In this document: in pieces, positions 9,652-18,959 of the stretch
Position numbering within the stretch: position 1 is the stretch's first letter
Layout: each line of letters starts with the position of its first letter
NCBI GenBank assembly: GCA_937895955.1
Contig: CALAZI010000197.1
Location: 1-64,000, forward strand
DNA: 64,000 nucleotides
DNA from: an uncultured Alphaproteobacteria bacterium
GTDB taxonomy: Bacteria; Pseudomonadota; Alphaproteobacteria; Caulobacterales; Parvularculaceae
Reading direction: 5' to 3'
The notes under the pieces: model-generated
The model's input: only the letters and a program-made list of their open reading frames with translations
Databases searched by the model: none
Told to the model about the DNA's origin: nothing
Program-made: the position numbers and the translations under genes

Positions 9652-11479
9652 GGCGCTCCTCCAGTGCAAAGCTCATCGCGCCTTCCTCCGCGCCGCTGAC
9701 GGCGCCGCGCATCGACGCGAACAATTCGCGTCCCGATCCCCACCGGTCGCCCGCGAGATCGGCGGTCAACGGCGCGCGCGCGAGAAGTTCGGCCGCATTG
9801 ACCTTGACTTCAAGCGTTCCCGCATCCGCATCGAGACGGATCGTGTCGCCGTCGCGGATTGTCGCGATGACCCCGCCGTCAAGCGCTTCGGGGGTCAGAT
9901 GGATCGCCGCGGGCACCTTGCCGGAGGCACCGGACATTCGACCGTCAGTCACTAGCGCAACTTTGAATCCCTTGTCCTGAAGAACGCCCAAAGGCGGCGT
10001 CAGTCGATGCAGTTCCGGCATGCCGTTGGCTTTCGGCCCCTGGAACGGGACGACAGCGACGAAATCGCGATTGAGATCGCCCGCCTTGAAGCGATCGATG
10101 AGTTCCTGCTGGCTTTTGAAAACGATCGCCGGCGCCTCGACAATGCGCCTGTCGGGCTTGACGGCCGACACCTTGATGACGGCGCGGCCGATGTTGCCGT
10201 CAAGCGTCACAAGCCCGCCGGTCGGCTGCGCCGGACGCGATGCGGGCGTCAGGATTTTTTCATCGCCCGAAATCTTCGGCGCCGGCTTCCAGACGAGTTT
10301 TCCGCCGTCGAGCGCCGGCGCCGTCGCATAATGCGAGAGGCCCTTTCCCGCGACAGTCATCACGTCCTCGTGGAGCAGTCCCGCCTCGATCAGCTCACGG
10401 ATGATGAAGGCGAGCCCCCCCGCCGCATGGAACTGGTTCACATCCGACGATCCGTTCGGATAGATCCGCGCGAGCAAGGGCGTTGCTTCCGAAAGATCGG
10501 AAAAGTCCGTCCAGTCGATGACGATCCCCGCAGCGCGCGCCATGGCGATCAGGTGGATCGTGTGATTGGTCGAACCGCCAGTGGCGTTGAGCCCGACAAT
10601 GGCGTTGATGATCGCGCGTTCGTCAATGACGTCGCAGAAGGGGATGTAGTCTGACCCGAGCGCCGTCGTCGCGGCGACGCGGCGCGCGGTTTCTTCTACC
10701 AGCGCGTGACGGAGCGGCGTTCCCGGATTGACAAAGGCCGAGCCCGGCACGTGAAGGCCCATCACCTCCATCATCATCTGGTTGGAATTCGCCGTGCCGT
10801 AAAAAGTGCAGGTTCCGGCAGAATGATAGGACGCGCTTTCGGCGGTGTAGAGCTCCTCGCGACTCGCCTTGCCTTCGGCGTGAAGCTGGCGCACGCGCGC
10901 CTTTTCTTCATTGGTTATGCCGGACCCCATCGGCCCGGCAGGCAGGAAAATCACCGGCAGATGGCCGAAGCGCGCTGCGCCGATGAAAAGGCCGGGCACG
11001 ATCTTGTCGCAGACGCCGAGCATGATCGCGCCGTCAAAGACATTGTGCGAGAGCGACACCGCTGTCGCGAGGGCGATGACGTCGCGCGAGAACAGCGACA
11101 GGTCCATCCCCGGCTGGCCTTGTGTGACGCCGTCGCACATCGCGGGAACGCCGCCGGCGATCTGCGCGGTCGCGTCGAGCCCGGACAGCGTCGCCTTGAT
11201 GATGTCGGGATAGGCGCCAAGCGGCTGATGCGCAGAGAGCATGTCATTGTAAGAAGTCACGATCGCAATATTCGGGCCCTTGCCGCGCGCGATCTTCTTC
11301 TTTTCATCAAGCGAACACGCCGCCGCGGCGTGGGCAAGGTTGCCGCATGAGACGTGCGCGCGATGCGGACCTTCTGAAGCGGCCGCGCGCATCTGATTGA
11401 GATACGCCTCGCGCGTCTTGCGGCTTTTCTCGCGGACCCGATCGGTGACGCGTTTCAATCCGTCGGTGAGTTTCGCCAC
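9644..11479 (-). CDS. edd: 6-phosphogluconate dehydratase
   Basis: Dehydrates 6-phosphogluconate to KDPG; a member of the IlvD/Edd iron-sulfur dehydratases. At 611 residues it is full length. IlvD/Edd motifs are visible: MCDGVTQGQPGMDLSLFSRD around residues 113-132, MLGVCDKIVPGLFIGAA, CTFYGTANSNQ and TDGRMSGASGKVPAA near the C-terminus. The cysteines in the first two motifs and in CGNLAHAAAA-like sequence near the N-terminus would bind the cluster. It lies 9 bases after pgl and overlaps glk, within the ED operon. Confidence 0.95.
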   Translation of the reverse strand: MAKLTDGLKRVTDRVREKSRKTREAYLNQMRAAASEGPHRAHVSCGNLAHAAAACSLDEKKKIARGKGPNIAIVTSYNDMLSAHQPLGAYPDIIKATLSGLDATAQIAGGVPAMCDGVTQGQPGMDLSLFSRDVIALATAVSLSHNVFDGAIMLGVCDKIVPGLFIGAARFGHLPVIFLPAGPMGSGITNEEKARVRQLHAEGKASREELYTAESASYHSAGTCTFYGTANSNQMMMEVMGLHVPGSAFVNPGTPLRHALVEETARRVAATTALGSDYIPFCDVIDERAIINAIVGLNATGGSTNHTIHLIAMARAAGIVIDWTDFSDLSEATPLLARIYPNGSSDVNQFHAAGGLAFIIRELIEAGLLHEDVMTVAGKGLSHYATAPALDGGKLVWKPAPKISGDEKILTPASRPAQPTGGLVTLDGNIGRAVIKVSAVKPDRRIVEAPAIVFKSQQELIDRFKAGDLNRDFVAVVPFQGPKANGMPELHRLTPPLGVLQDKGFKVALVTDGRMSGASGKVPAAIHLTPEALDGGVIATIRDGDTIRLDADAGTLEVKVNAAELLARAPLTADLAGDRWGSGRELFASMRGAVSGAEEGAMSFALEERHG

Positions 11480-11488
11480 GTTTCCTCC

Positions 11489-12193
11489 TTACGGCGCCCA
11501 GCAGGCCCAGAGATCGGGCCGTGCGCGGAGAATTGCGCGCACCGGCATGTCCTCGACCGGCCCCGGCTGAAGCGCTCTTTCAAATGTCGCGCGCTTTTCC
11601 GCACCCGCCGTCATCAGGATGATGATCCGCGCATCGCGGATCGCCCTCAAGGTCAGCGTCAGCCGTTCGACCTCCGCGCCGGTGACGGCGCTTTTGTTCG
11701 CCCGTATGGCGGCGACGAGACTGTCGCCCGAGAGCGCGGCCTCAAGACCTTCGGCATGCGGGAACCATGACGCAGTATGGCCGTCATCGCCCATCCCGAG
11801 AATCACGGCGTCGAACTTTTTTTGACGACTGTCGAGCATTTTCTCAGCATTCGCCAACCCTGCGGCCGGGGTCGCCGCGCCATTGAATAGTCCCGCGATA
11901 CGGAGGCCTTCAGCCGCGGCAAATCCCTCGCGGATCGCAGCTTCATTCGAACGCGGATGATCGATCGGAACCCAGCGTTCATCAACGAGCGTCAGGCGAT
12001 GACGATTCCAATCGAGCGGCCGCGCCGCCAGGTTTTCGTACATCGCCATCGGCGTCGATCCGCCGGACACCGCAATCTCGGCTCCGGCATTGCGTGGCGC
12101 GGCTGACTGACAGGCGAGCGCAACGAGATCGGCGACGCGCTCGGCCATTTGCTCACGCGACGCGAATGAGATTAGACCCGGATCAGAGCCCAT
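11489..12193 (-). CDS. pgl: 6-phosphogluconolactonase (DevB type)
   Basis: Hydrolyses 6-phosphoglucono-delta-lactone. The 234-residue protein shows the family pattern: VSGGSTPMAMYENL near residue 43, LTLVDERWVP near 68 and ILGMGDDGHTASWFPH near 130. It sits between zwf (11-base overlap at its start) and edd (9-base gap), matching the reaction order of the pathway. Confidence 0.95.
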   Translation of the reverse strand: MGSDPGLISFASREQMAERVADLVALACQSAAPRNAGAEIAVSGGSTPMAMYENLAARPLDWNRHRLTLVDERWVPIDHPRSNEAAIREGFAAAEGLRIAGLFNGAATPAAGLANAEKMLDSRQKKFDAVILGMGDDGHTASWFPHAEGLEAALSGDSLVAAIRANKSAVTGAEVERLTLTLRAIRDARIIILMTAGAEKRATFERALQPGPVEDMPVRAILRARPDLWACWAP

Positions 12194-13697
12194 CCGACCA
12201 CCCGCGCCCGTCGCGATCGAGCAGCATGGCCGACTGCGCCGGACCGTTGGTGCCGGCGGGGTAGGAATGGACCGGCGTCCTGTCGGCGCGCCATGCGTCG
12301 AGAATGCCGTCGACCCAGCGCCATGCGGCCTCCACCTCGTCGCGTCGCATGAAGAGCGCGAGATCGCCTCTGACGACCGCCATCAACAATCGTTCATACG
12401 CGTCCGGATAGCGCGCGGAAAATGCGTCGGCATAGGAAAGATTGAGCGGCACATAGCGAAGGCGCATGCCGCCAGGCCCCGGCTCTTTCGTCATCAGCAT
12501 GAGGCGCATGCCTTCATCCGGCTGCAGACGAATGACAAGCCGCGCCGGCTGCAATTCATCGCGCCCAGTCTTGAGGAGCGGGTGAGCGACATCCTTGAAC
12601 TGGATAATGATCTCCGACCGGCGCTCCGCCATGCGCTTGCCAGTGCGCAGGTAAAACGGCGTGCCGCGCCAGCGCCAATTATCGATATTCGCCTTGATCG
12701 CGATAAAGGTTTCGGTCTGCGACGACGCGCCGAGTTCTTCGGCATAAGATGGAACGGCCGCGCCGTTGCTGGCGCCGGCGACATATTGCCCGCGCACGGT
12801 GACGTGGCGCGCATCCGCCGCGCTGACCGGGCGTAGCGCGCGCAGGACCTTGATCTTCTCGTCACGCACCGTATCGGGATCGAGATCAAGCGGCGGCTCC
12901 ATCGCAACCAGACACAGAAGCTGCAGGAGATGGTTCTGCACCATGTCGCGCAACGCGCCTGACTTGTCATAATAGCCGGCGCGGCCGCCCGCGCCGATCG
13001 CTTCGGCGACCGATATCTCGACATGGTCGATGACATTGGCGTTCCAGACCGGTTCGAAGAGGGAATTCATGAAGCGCAGGACGATGAGGTTCTGCACCGT
13101 CTCCTTGCCGAGATAATGATCGATGCGGAAAATCGCGCCCTCGTCGAAAACCGCCCCGACCGCGTCATTCACTGCGCGCGCGCTGCCAAGATCGTTGCCG
13201 ATCGGCTTTTCAAGGACGATGCGCGATCCCGGTGATTTGAGACCCGCCGCCGCAATATTGCGCGAAACCTCGCCGTAGATCGCCGGGGGCAGCGCGAGGT
13301 AAAAGACGCGCTGCTTGTCGGCGCCGTCGGCAAGAACGGCTGCGAGCCCCGCCCAATTGGAGTTTGCGCTGACGCCATCAAGCTCGACATAGCGAAGAAG
13401 ACGCTCAAACCGCGACCATTCCTCTGCGTCTATTCTTTCCGCCGGGTGAAACTTCGTGAAGCTATCGAGCGCAAGCCGCCGGAAATGGTCCTCCGACATC
13501 GCAGAGCGCGAAACGCCGACGATTTTCGATTCCGGCGGAATCTGTCCGTCGCGCCAGCGATGGAACAAGGACGGGATGAGCTTTCGGAGCGCGAGATCGC
13601 CGGCCGCGCCAAACACGACAAGGTCAAATGCCGGCACTGGCAGAAGTTGCGGCGAGGCGGCGGCATCAATCGCATCATTGTCATTACCGCTGATCAA
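12183..13697 (-). CDS. zwf: Glucose-6-phosphate 1-dehydrogenase
   Basis: Oxidises glucose 6-phosphate with NAD(P)+. The N-terminal Rossmann motif is FGAAGDLALRKL (29-40). EKPIG begins at 163, and the active-site signature RIDHYLGKE lies at 191-199. Length 504 is typical. It starts 4 bases after the SSS transporter stop and overlaps pgl by 11 bases, so uptake and the first oxidation step are made from one transcript. Confidence 0.96.
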   Translation of the reverse strand: MISGNDNDAIDAAASPQLLPVPAFDLVVFGAAGDLALRKLIPSLFHRWRDGQIPPESKIVGVSRSAMSEDHFRRLALDSFTKFHPAERIDAEEWSRFERLLRYVELDGVSANSNWAGLAAVLADGADKQRVFYLALPPAIYGEVSRNIAAAGLKSPGSRIVLEKPIGNDLGSARAVNDAVGAVFDEGAIFRIDHYLGKETVQNLIVLRFMNSLFEPVWNANVIDHVEISVAEAIGAGGRAGYYDKSGALRDMVQNHLLQLLCLVAMEPPLDLDPDTVRDEKIKVLRALRPVSAADARHVTVRGQYVAGASNGAAVPSYAEELGASSQTETFIAIKANIDNWRWRGTPFYLRTGKRMAERRSEIIIQFKDVAHPLLKTGRDELQPARLVIRLQPDEGMRLMLMTKEPGPGGMRLRYVPLNLSYADAFSARYPDAYERLLMAVVRGDLALFMRRDEVEAAWRWVDGILDAWRADRTPVHSYPAGTNGPAQSAMLLDRDGRGWSDGL

Positions 13698-13701
13698 GGC
13701 T

Positions 13702-15264
13702 TCACCAGTAGAATGCGTAGATCGCGATCAGCACGGCTCCGACCAGAACGACGCCTATATTGAAGCCGGCGTCCGTCCGGAACGAAACGTCGCCGAGACG
13801 CACGATCCTTGCCTCATCGACCGGCTTTTGCAGATAAGAAAGCCCGACGCCCAGCGCCGCGCAAATAAGAAACACAACACCGACGCGGTCCATGAACGGC
13901 ATCTGCGGGGCCGCGAATTTGAAAGCGAGCGATAGCGTGAACGATCCGATGACGGCGGCGATCGCTCCGAACTCGGTCGTTCGCCGCCAGAAAAGGCCGA
14001 GAACGAAGATCGCGACGATGCCTGGCGTGAAGAAGCCCGTGTATTCCTGGATGATCTGGAACACCTGATCGGCACCGGCGAGAAAGGGTCGTGCAGCGAT
14101 GACGGCGATGACGATCGCTGTGAAACTTGTGATCCGTCCGACCCCGACAAGTTGGCGCTCGGTCGCGCTTCTTCCGAAGAGCGGTTTATAGAGGTCCATG
14201 GTGAAGATGGTCGAGATAGAGTTCATCATTGACCCGAGCGACGAGACGATCGCGGCGATGAGGGCGGCGAAGATCAGGCCTCGCAGGCCCGTCGGCACAA
14301 GCTTCATCATTTCGGGATAGGCCTGATCGGGTTTTGCGAGGTCGGGGACAAGAGCGAAAGCGGCGATCCCGGGCAGGACGATAATGATCGGCATGAAGAG
14401 CTTGAGGATCGCCGCGAACATGAGGCCTTTCTGCGCCTCGCCGAGGTTCTTCGCGCCGAGCGCGCGCTGGATGATGTACTGGTTGCATCCCCAATAGGAG
14501 AAGTGCATCACCCACATGCCGCCGAGAATGACGCCGAGGCCCGGCAGATTCTTGTATTCCGGATTGTCCCTCGAAAGGATCATGTCGAACTTCGCCGGAA
14601 ACTCGCGCGACAGGCTCTGAAAGCCGGAGATGGCGTCGCCGCCGCCGACGCGTTCGAGAACGATGACGGTGATGATGCATCCGCCGGCGATCAAGAGCGC
14701 CACCTGGATGATGTCGGTCAGAGCCACCGCCTTCAACCCGCCATAAAGCGAATAGGCTGCGGCGAACATGGCGAGAAGTACCATGCCGATCATCATGTCG
14801 GCGCCGGTCAGCGTATTGATCGCTGTCGCGCCGAGCCAGAGAATCGTCGTGAGATTAACGAAAGTGTAAAGGCCGAGCCAGAACACCGACATCAGGTATT
14901 TGACGCCGGCGCCGTAACGCTGTTCCAGGAACTGCGGCATCGTGTAAATGCCGCGCTTTAGAAAGATTGGCAGGAAGAACTTGGCGACAACGATGAGTGT
15001 TGCGGCAGCGAGCCATTCATAGGACGCGATCGCCAGGCCGACGGCGTAACCGGATCCAGCCATGCCGATGATCTGTTCAGCTGAAATGTTCGCTGCGATC
15101 AGCGAAGCGCCGATTGCCCACCAGGGCAGTGTTTTCCCGGCAAGAAAATAGTCTGCCGTATCCTTCTTGCGACCGGGCGGCTCACGCGAAACCAGCGTTG
15201 CAATGGCGATCAAAGCGAGCGCATAGCCTATGACAATGACGAAGTCTATGGTTGCGAGCGACAT
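13702..15264 (-). CDS. Sodium/sugar symporter (SGLT-like SSS family)
   Basis: An inner-membrane protein of 520 residues with about 14 hydrophobic segments. Key stretches are DTADYFLAGKTLPWWAIG, SLIAANISAEQIIGMAGSGYAVG and HFSYWGCNQYIIQRALGAKN, closer to vSGLT-like sugar symporters than the SSS protein at 995. ATG 15264 has an upstream GAGAAGAAG. It is the first gene of the tight operon running to the antiporter at 6779, so glucose or a related hexose is the probable substrate. Confidence 0.92.
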   Translation of the reverse strand: MSLATIDFVIVIGYALALIAIATLVSREPPGRKKDTADYFLAGKTLPWWAIGASLIAANISAEQIIGMAGSGYAVGLAIASYEWLAAATLIVVAKFFLPIFLKRGIYTMPQFLEQRYGAGVKYLMSVFWLGLYTFVNLTTILWLGATAINTLTGADMMIGMVLLAMFAAAYSLYGGLKAVALTDIIQVALLIAGGCIITVIVLERVGGGDAISGFQSLSREFPAKFDMILSRDNPEYKNLPGLGVILGGMWVMHFSYWGCNQYIIQRALGAKNLGEAQKGLMFAAILKLFMPIIIVLPGIAAFALVPDLAKPDQAYPEMMKLVPTGLRGLIFAALIAAIVSSLGSMMNSISTIFTMDLYKPLFGRSATERQLVGVGRITSFTAIVIAVIAARPFLAGADQVFQIIQEYTGFFTPGIVAIFVLGLFWRRTTEFGAIAAVIGSFTLSLAFKFAAPQMPFMDRVGVVFLICAALGVGLSYLQKPVDEARIVRLGDVSFRTDAGFNIGVVLVGAVLIAIYAFYW

Positions 15265-15387
15265 GGCTTCTTCTCATTGATGTTGAATACTGGCGTCGAG
15301 TTCCCGGCGTGCTGCAGCGATCGTCGTATTGCGGTCGCCTCATTACTCGAGCATTTTTTCGGCATGGCTGACGCAATGCGCGTCCGC

Positions 15388-17409
15388 TCAATCGACCGAT
15401 CGAACAAGATGCGCAGTGCTCCAAAGTTGCGCGGCGTTTGATTCGTTCTCGTCGCCGGCGGTGTCGCCGAAAGGTGCTCGCCTGATCGATCCATCCGCGA
15501 CAGTCCAAGTCCAAAGCTCCGCAGCCTGATGATCCCTGCCCGCCGCGACGGCGTCTTCGATCGCGACAAGCGCGCTCGACAGCTTCTCCCTGACGGCGGG
15601 CGTCAGGTCTGTTCGCGTGAGCTGCTTCTTGAGGCCGGCGATCATCATGGCCTGCTGCCAGGACCAGATCACCGCCCCATGATAGCGGTCCCGGCCAAAC
15701 ATTTCCGTCAGCGCCGGATCGGCGAGGGCGGCATTGGCGACGACCATGCCGGCAGGCGTCATCAGACCGGCGGGAAAAGGCCGCAGGAGTAGGTCCGCGG
15801 CCGCGGACAGATCGCGCTCCACGGGATTTCCAAACAGCATCGCGAAGCCGGCGTCTGAGTTCATGACGGCGATCGGCGCGCCCTTATCGTCAAGTGAGAG
15901 AGCCGCAAACTCAATTTCTGCGCCTGCTACTGCGGGATTGGCATGCGGCTCATTGAGCTGGAGGTCCGCGACCGCCTTTGAAATCTTCGCGGCCGCCTCC
16001 TCTTGTCCAATAGATACGCGGAACAGTGCGGGCGCTGTCGCCGCCCAGATTTCAGACAGCTTTCGCGCCTCGTCAGCGAACGCGACAAGTTTCTCGTTCT
16101 CGCCAAGGAGTCCGCTCGCGGCAAGGCGGCCAGCCGCATCAAGCGCCGCCGGCACGAGCGCGACATTGACGTTGTAAGGGTAAGCGCCGCCGCCGAGTCC
16201 GTTCCGACTGTCCCGCCATTCGCCGACGGGAATGTTCTCATGCAGACGGATGAGGTCCTGTCGATTTCCCGATTGTGCGAAGGGACGCGCCGCGATTACC
16301 ACAAATTCGAGATTGCGAAGAACCAGATCGCGGTAGGGAACGCCGGACGGTGAAGTTCTCGACAGGAAATCGCGCGCGCGCGGCTGGCCGTCAGAGCGGT
16401 CGAGGAGATAGGCGGCGAGCACCGGCGCCAGCATGAAATCATCGTCGATCATCTTGTAGTCAAGGATCGGCTCATCGCTCAGCGCCGCGCCGTCCTTCTG
16501 TCGGCGAAGCAGCGCAAATTCGCTGATATCTTCTTCATGCGCGACTTCGCCGCTCGCCGATAGGCGATCAAGGACAGCGCTGACGCCGGCTTCGACGCCG
16601 GCCGGGCGCAAGGTCTCGCCGAGGAGCGCGATCGACATCAGTGTGTCGCGTCCGAAATAGGTGTTGTATTGCCAAGAGCCCGCCAGCAGCTTTTCTTCAT
16701 AGGTGAGAAATGTCAGCACGTCGCGCAGGCGCTGATTGGCGTCAGCACGTTCAGCGATAAGGGATTTTTGTGGAACGCCGGTCAGCGGCGCGTCGCCGGT
16801 AAGAGCGACGACACGAAATCGCAAGGGTCGCCCGTCGCTGGCGACAAACGCCAGCGCGCCGTCGCCCTTGTTCTCAACGACCGAGCCGTTGAGCGCGTCA
16901 AGGGAAATATAATAGCCCGCCGCTCCGTCGATGCGCCGGCGCTGCCAGACAATCTTTGACCCGTCGGTTTCTGGCGCGACGTCGACAGACTCCGGAGCTT
17001 TCCCGAGCTTGCCGTAATCGCGAAGTACGCGGACATTGCTGAGAACGGCCTTATGGACGCCGATTTTTGCAATCGACACTGAAGTCTCGAACTCAACCCC
17101 CCGGCGAAGGCTTCCATCTTCGAGCTTTTGTTCGCTCGCTGTCATTTCTTCCGGCGCCCCCCAGCGCACGGGATCGCTCGTCGGCGAGAACCATACGCCG
17201 ACGCCGCTATTGCCGGCCGGAAACGCGACGACCAGCCGCGGCGAGGCCGCTGATTTGAGGAGGACGTGGGCCGCAACCGGCCCGTCGCGAAAGAAATCGT
17301 TTCGGATCGCCCCGTCCTCGATCGAGAACGCCAGTTCCGGCTCTTTGTCGCGCAGGGAACAGGCGGAGAGAACGAACGGCGCAAGCATGCAAATGGCGGC
17401 GATTCTCAT
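15388..17409 (-). CDS. Predicted (alpha/alpha)6 glycosidase lipoprotein
   Basis: A 673-residue protein with a lipoprotein signal: a hydrophobic N-terminus ending LSAC, with Cys17 as the lipidation site. A beta-rich N-terminal part is followed from about residue 225 by a helical region with WQYNTYFGRDT at 246-256, EEDISEF and an RYHGAVIWSWQQAMM stretch near 570. This pattern is like six-hairpin glycosidases (GH15/GH63/amylo-alpha-1,6-glucosidase-like). I infer a periplasmic or outer-membrane-attached glycoside hydrolase that pre-digests sugars before import. GAGGG precedes ATG 17409. It lies downstream of the MFS permease and upstream of the ED operon, all on the same strand. Confidence 0.75.
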   Translation of the reverse strand: MRIAAICMLAPFVLSACSLRDKEPELAFSIEDGAIRNDFFRDGPVAAHVLLKSAASPRLVVAFPAGNSGVGVWFSPTSDPVRWGAPEEMTASEQKLEDGSLRRGVEFETSVSIAKIGVHKAVLSNVRVLRDYGKLGKAPESVDVAPETDGSKIVWQRRRIDGAAGYYISLDALNGSVVENKGDGALAFVASDGRPLRFRVVALTGDAPLTGVPQKSLIAERADANQRLRDVLTFLTYEEKLLAGSWQYNTYFGRDTLMSIALLGETLRPAGVEAGVSAVLDRLSASGEVAHEEDISEFALLRRQKDGAALSDEPILDYKMIDDDFMLAPVLAAYLLDRSDGQPRARDFLSRTSPSGVPYRDLVLRNLEFVVIAARPFAQSGNRQDLIRLHENIPVGEWRDSRNGLGGGAYPYNVNVALVPAALDAAGRLAASGLLGENEKLVAFADEARKLSEIWAATAPALFRVSIGQEEAAAKISKAVADLQLNEPHANPAVAGAEIEFAALSLDDKGAPIAVMNSDAGFAMLFGNPVERDLSAAADLLLRPFPAGLMTPAGMVVANAALADPALTEMFGRDRYHGAVIWSWQQAMMIAGLKKQLTRTDLTPAVREKLSSALVAIEDAVAAGRDHQAAELWTWTVADGSIRRAPFGDTAGDENESNAAQLWSTAHLVRSVD

Positions 17410-17576
17410 TGCGATACCCTCATTTTGCGGTGCTTCAAATAAAACCAGACAAGAGTATTATTGGCCAGAGGTGATGATTCTGCAAGCCGGAATAATTGAT
17501 CGGCGCGGCGCGCATGGCGCAAGAGTCCGGCGCCGACGGGCGATCCGGATTGCGGCGCAATGTGCATGCCCCGCAA

Positions 17577-18824
17577 TCACGCCGCTGACGATCTTATGGC
17601 CCCGGCGTTTTGCGAAAACCGTCGGAGCAAGGTCAGCGTCGCGAGCAGGACCGCCATCGGAATGAGCGACAACATGAACGCGGTCTCGCCGCCAAAGCGC
17701 GCGAAGGTCTGCCCGGTGATGAGCGAACCCGTCGTGCCGCCGAGCGCGGAGAAGACAACGATCAGCCCCGCCATTGATGAGTGCAGCTCGCGGGGAAGGG
17801 CGCTGAGAATCACGGAGTTGATCGCCGGATAGATCGGCGCAAGAAACAGGCCGATCATCGGAAGGATAAAGGCGGCGAGGGGCGCTGTCATCCAAGTCAT
17901 GTCCGCCCTGGGCTCGATACCTCTCGCTGCCGGCAAGGTCAGGACAATAAGCGCGCCCATCAGGAGAATGCAGATCGTCAGGAACACGCTCCAGTCCAGC
18001 CAGCGCAAGACGAGGCCGGCGCCGAGCCGTCCGGCGGCGAGCGCCCCGGCGAAGATGCTCGCCGCCTGAACGCTCATCGATTGCGGCAGATGGAGCACTT
18101 CATTGTTGAAAGTCGGAAGCCAGGTGCCGATTCCCTGTTCGATCAGAACGTAAAGAAAAGCCGAGAAAACAAAGACAATCACTACAGGGCGCCAGAGCAG
18201 CGCAAGCATGGCGGCGAAATCATCGCCGAGCCGGCTATCGCCTGTCGCACGCGGCGACGGCGGAAACTTTGTCATTGCGAGAAGCGCCGCATTGGCGAGG
18301 CCGAGGGCCGCCAGCGGCCAGTAGACCCGCACCCATTTAAGCGAAGTCGGATCGGCGGGATCGATAAAGGCGGCGAAAACCCAATAGCCTGCAAGAACGC
18401 CGATCATGAAGAAGCCTTCAAGGAAGTTCAAAAGGCTCGCATGGCGATTGCTGTCGTCGGCGAGAAGGCCGACCATGGAATAGACCGAGATTTTCACGAG
18501 CGCGAAACTTGCGCCGACTGTGAGGAAGAGGAGCTTGGCGGCCGCGAAAGACGGCGCCAGTGGCATTGCGAGACAGGCGAGCGAAACTGCGAGAAATGCG
18601 ATCATCATCGCGCTCTTGTATCCGAGCCGCGGCAGCCATGATGCGACCAGAAAGGATACGACCGCAATCGGCAGGTCCTTGAACGCTTCGAGAATGCTGG
18701 TGCCTTCCTTCGATGCGCCGAGAGTCGCGATCGACTGCAAGATCACTGTGCCGACGCTGTTCAAGAGGATCGCGAACAGGAAATAGGCGGAAAAAAGAAC
18801 GGCTCGAACGCGCAGGCGATCCAT
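17577..18824 (-). CDS. MFS sugar permease (fucose-permease-like)
   Basis: A major facilitator of 415 residues with 12 predicted membrane segments and no large loops. An open frame extends 37 codons further upstream, but ATG 18824 is preceded by a GGAGGA ribosome-binding site about 8 bases away and starts just before TM1, so I use it. It is divergent from the alpha-glucosidase gene across a 135-base control region with two TTGCGCAA-like sites, which argues that it carries the alpha-glucosidase substrate or product across the inner membrane. Confidence 0.87.
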   Translation of the reverse strand: MDRLRVRAVLFSAYFLFAILLNSVGTVILQSIATLGASKEGTSILEAFKDLPIAVVSFLVASWLPRLGYKSAMMIAFLAVSLACLAMPLAPSFAAAKLLFLTVGASFALVKISVYSMVGLLADDSNRHASLLNFLEGFFMIGVLAGYWVFAAFIDPADPTSLKWVRVYWPLAALGLANAALLAMTKFPPSPRATGDSRLGDDFAAMLALLWRPVVIVFVFSAFLYVLIEQGIGTWLPTFNNEVLHLPQSMSVQAASIFAGALAAGRLGAGLVLRWLDWSVFLTICILLMGALIVLTLPAARGIEPRADMTWMTAPLAAFILPMIGLFLAPIYPAINSVILSALPRELHSSMAGLIVVFSALGGTTGSLITGQTFARFGGETAFMLSLIPMAVLLATLTLLRRFSQNAGAIRSSAA

Positions 18825-18892
18825 CGTGCGGTCCTCCAGCGAAGGGTGCCGGCACGCGCCAGCATTAACTACCATTAGAGAAGGACAAGCGA

Positions 18893-18943
18893 TTGCGCAA
18901 GGTATAACAGTATGTTGTAATGACTGGCGACTCAACTGCGCAA
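18893..18943. promoter_or_regulatory. Candidate LacI operators between MFS permease and alpha-glucosidase
   Basis: TTGCGCAA lies at 18893-18900 and CTGCGCAA at 18936-18943, with an inverted repeat TATAACA-GTA-TGTTGTA at 18903-18919 between them. The same octamer recurs upstream of the TonB receptor. A palindromic core with central CG is typical of LacI-family operators, and a lacI-type gene lies in this cluster. Confidence 0.6.
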
Positions 18944-18959
18944 GATGTGTGGAGCTTAA

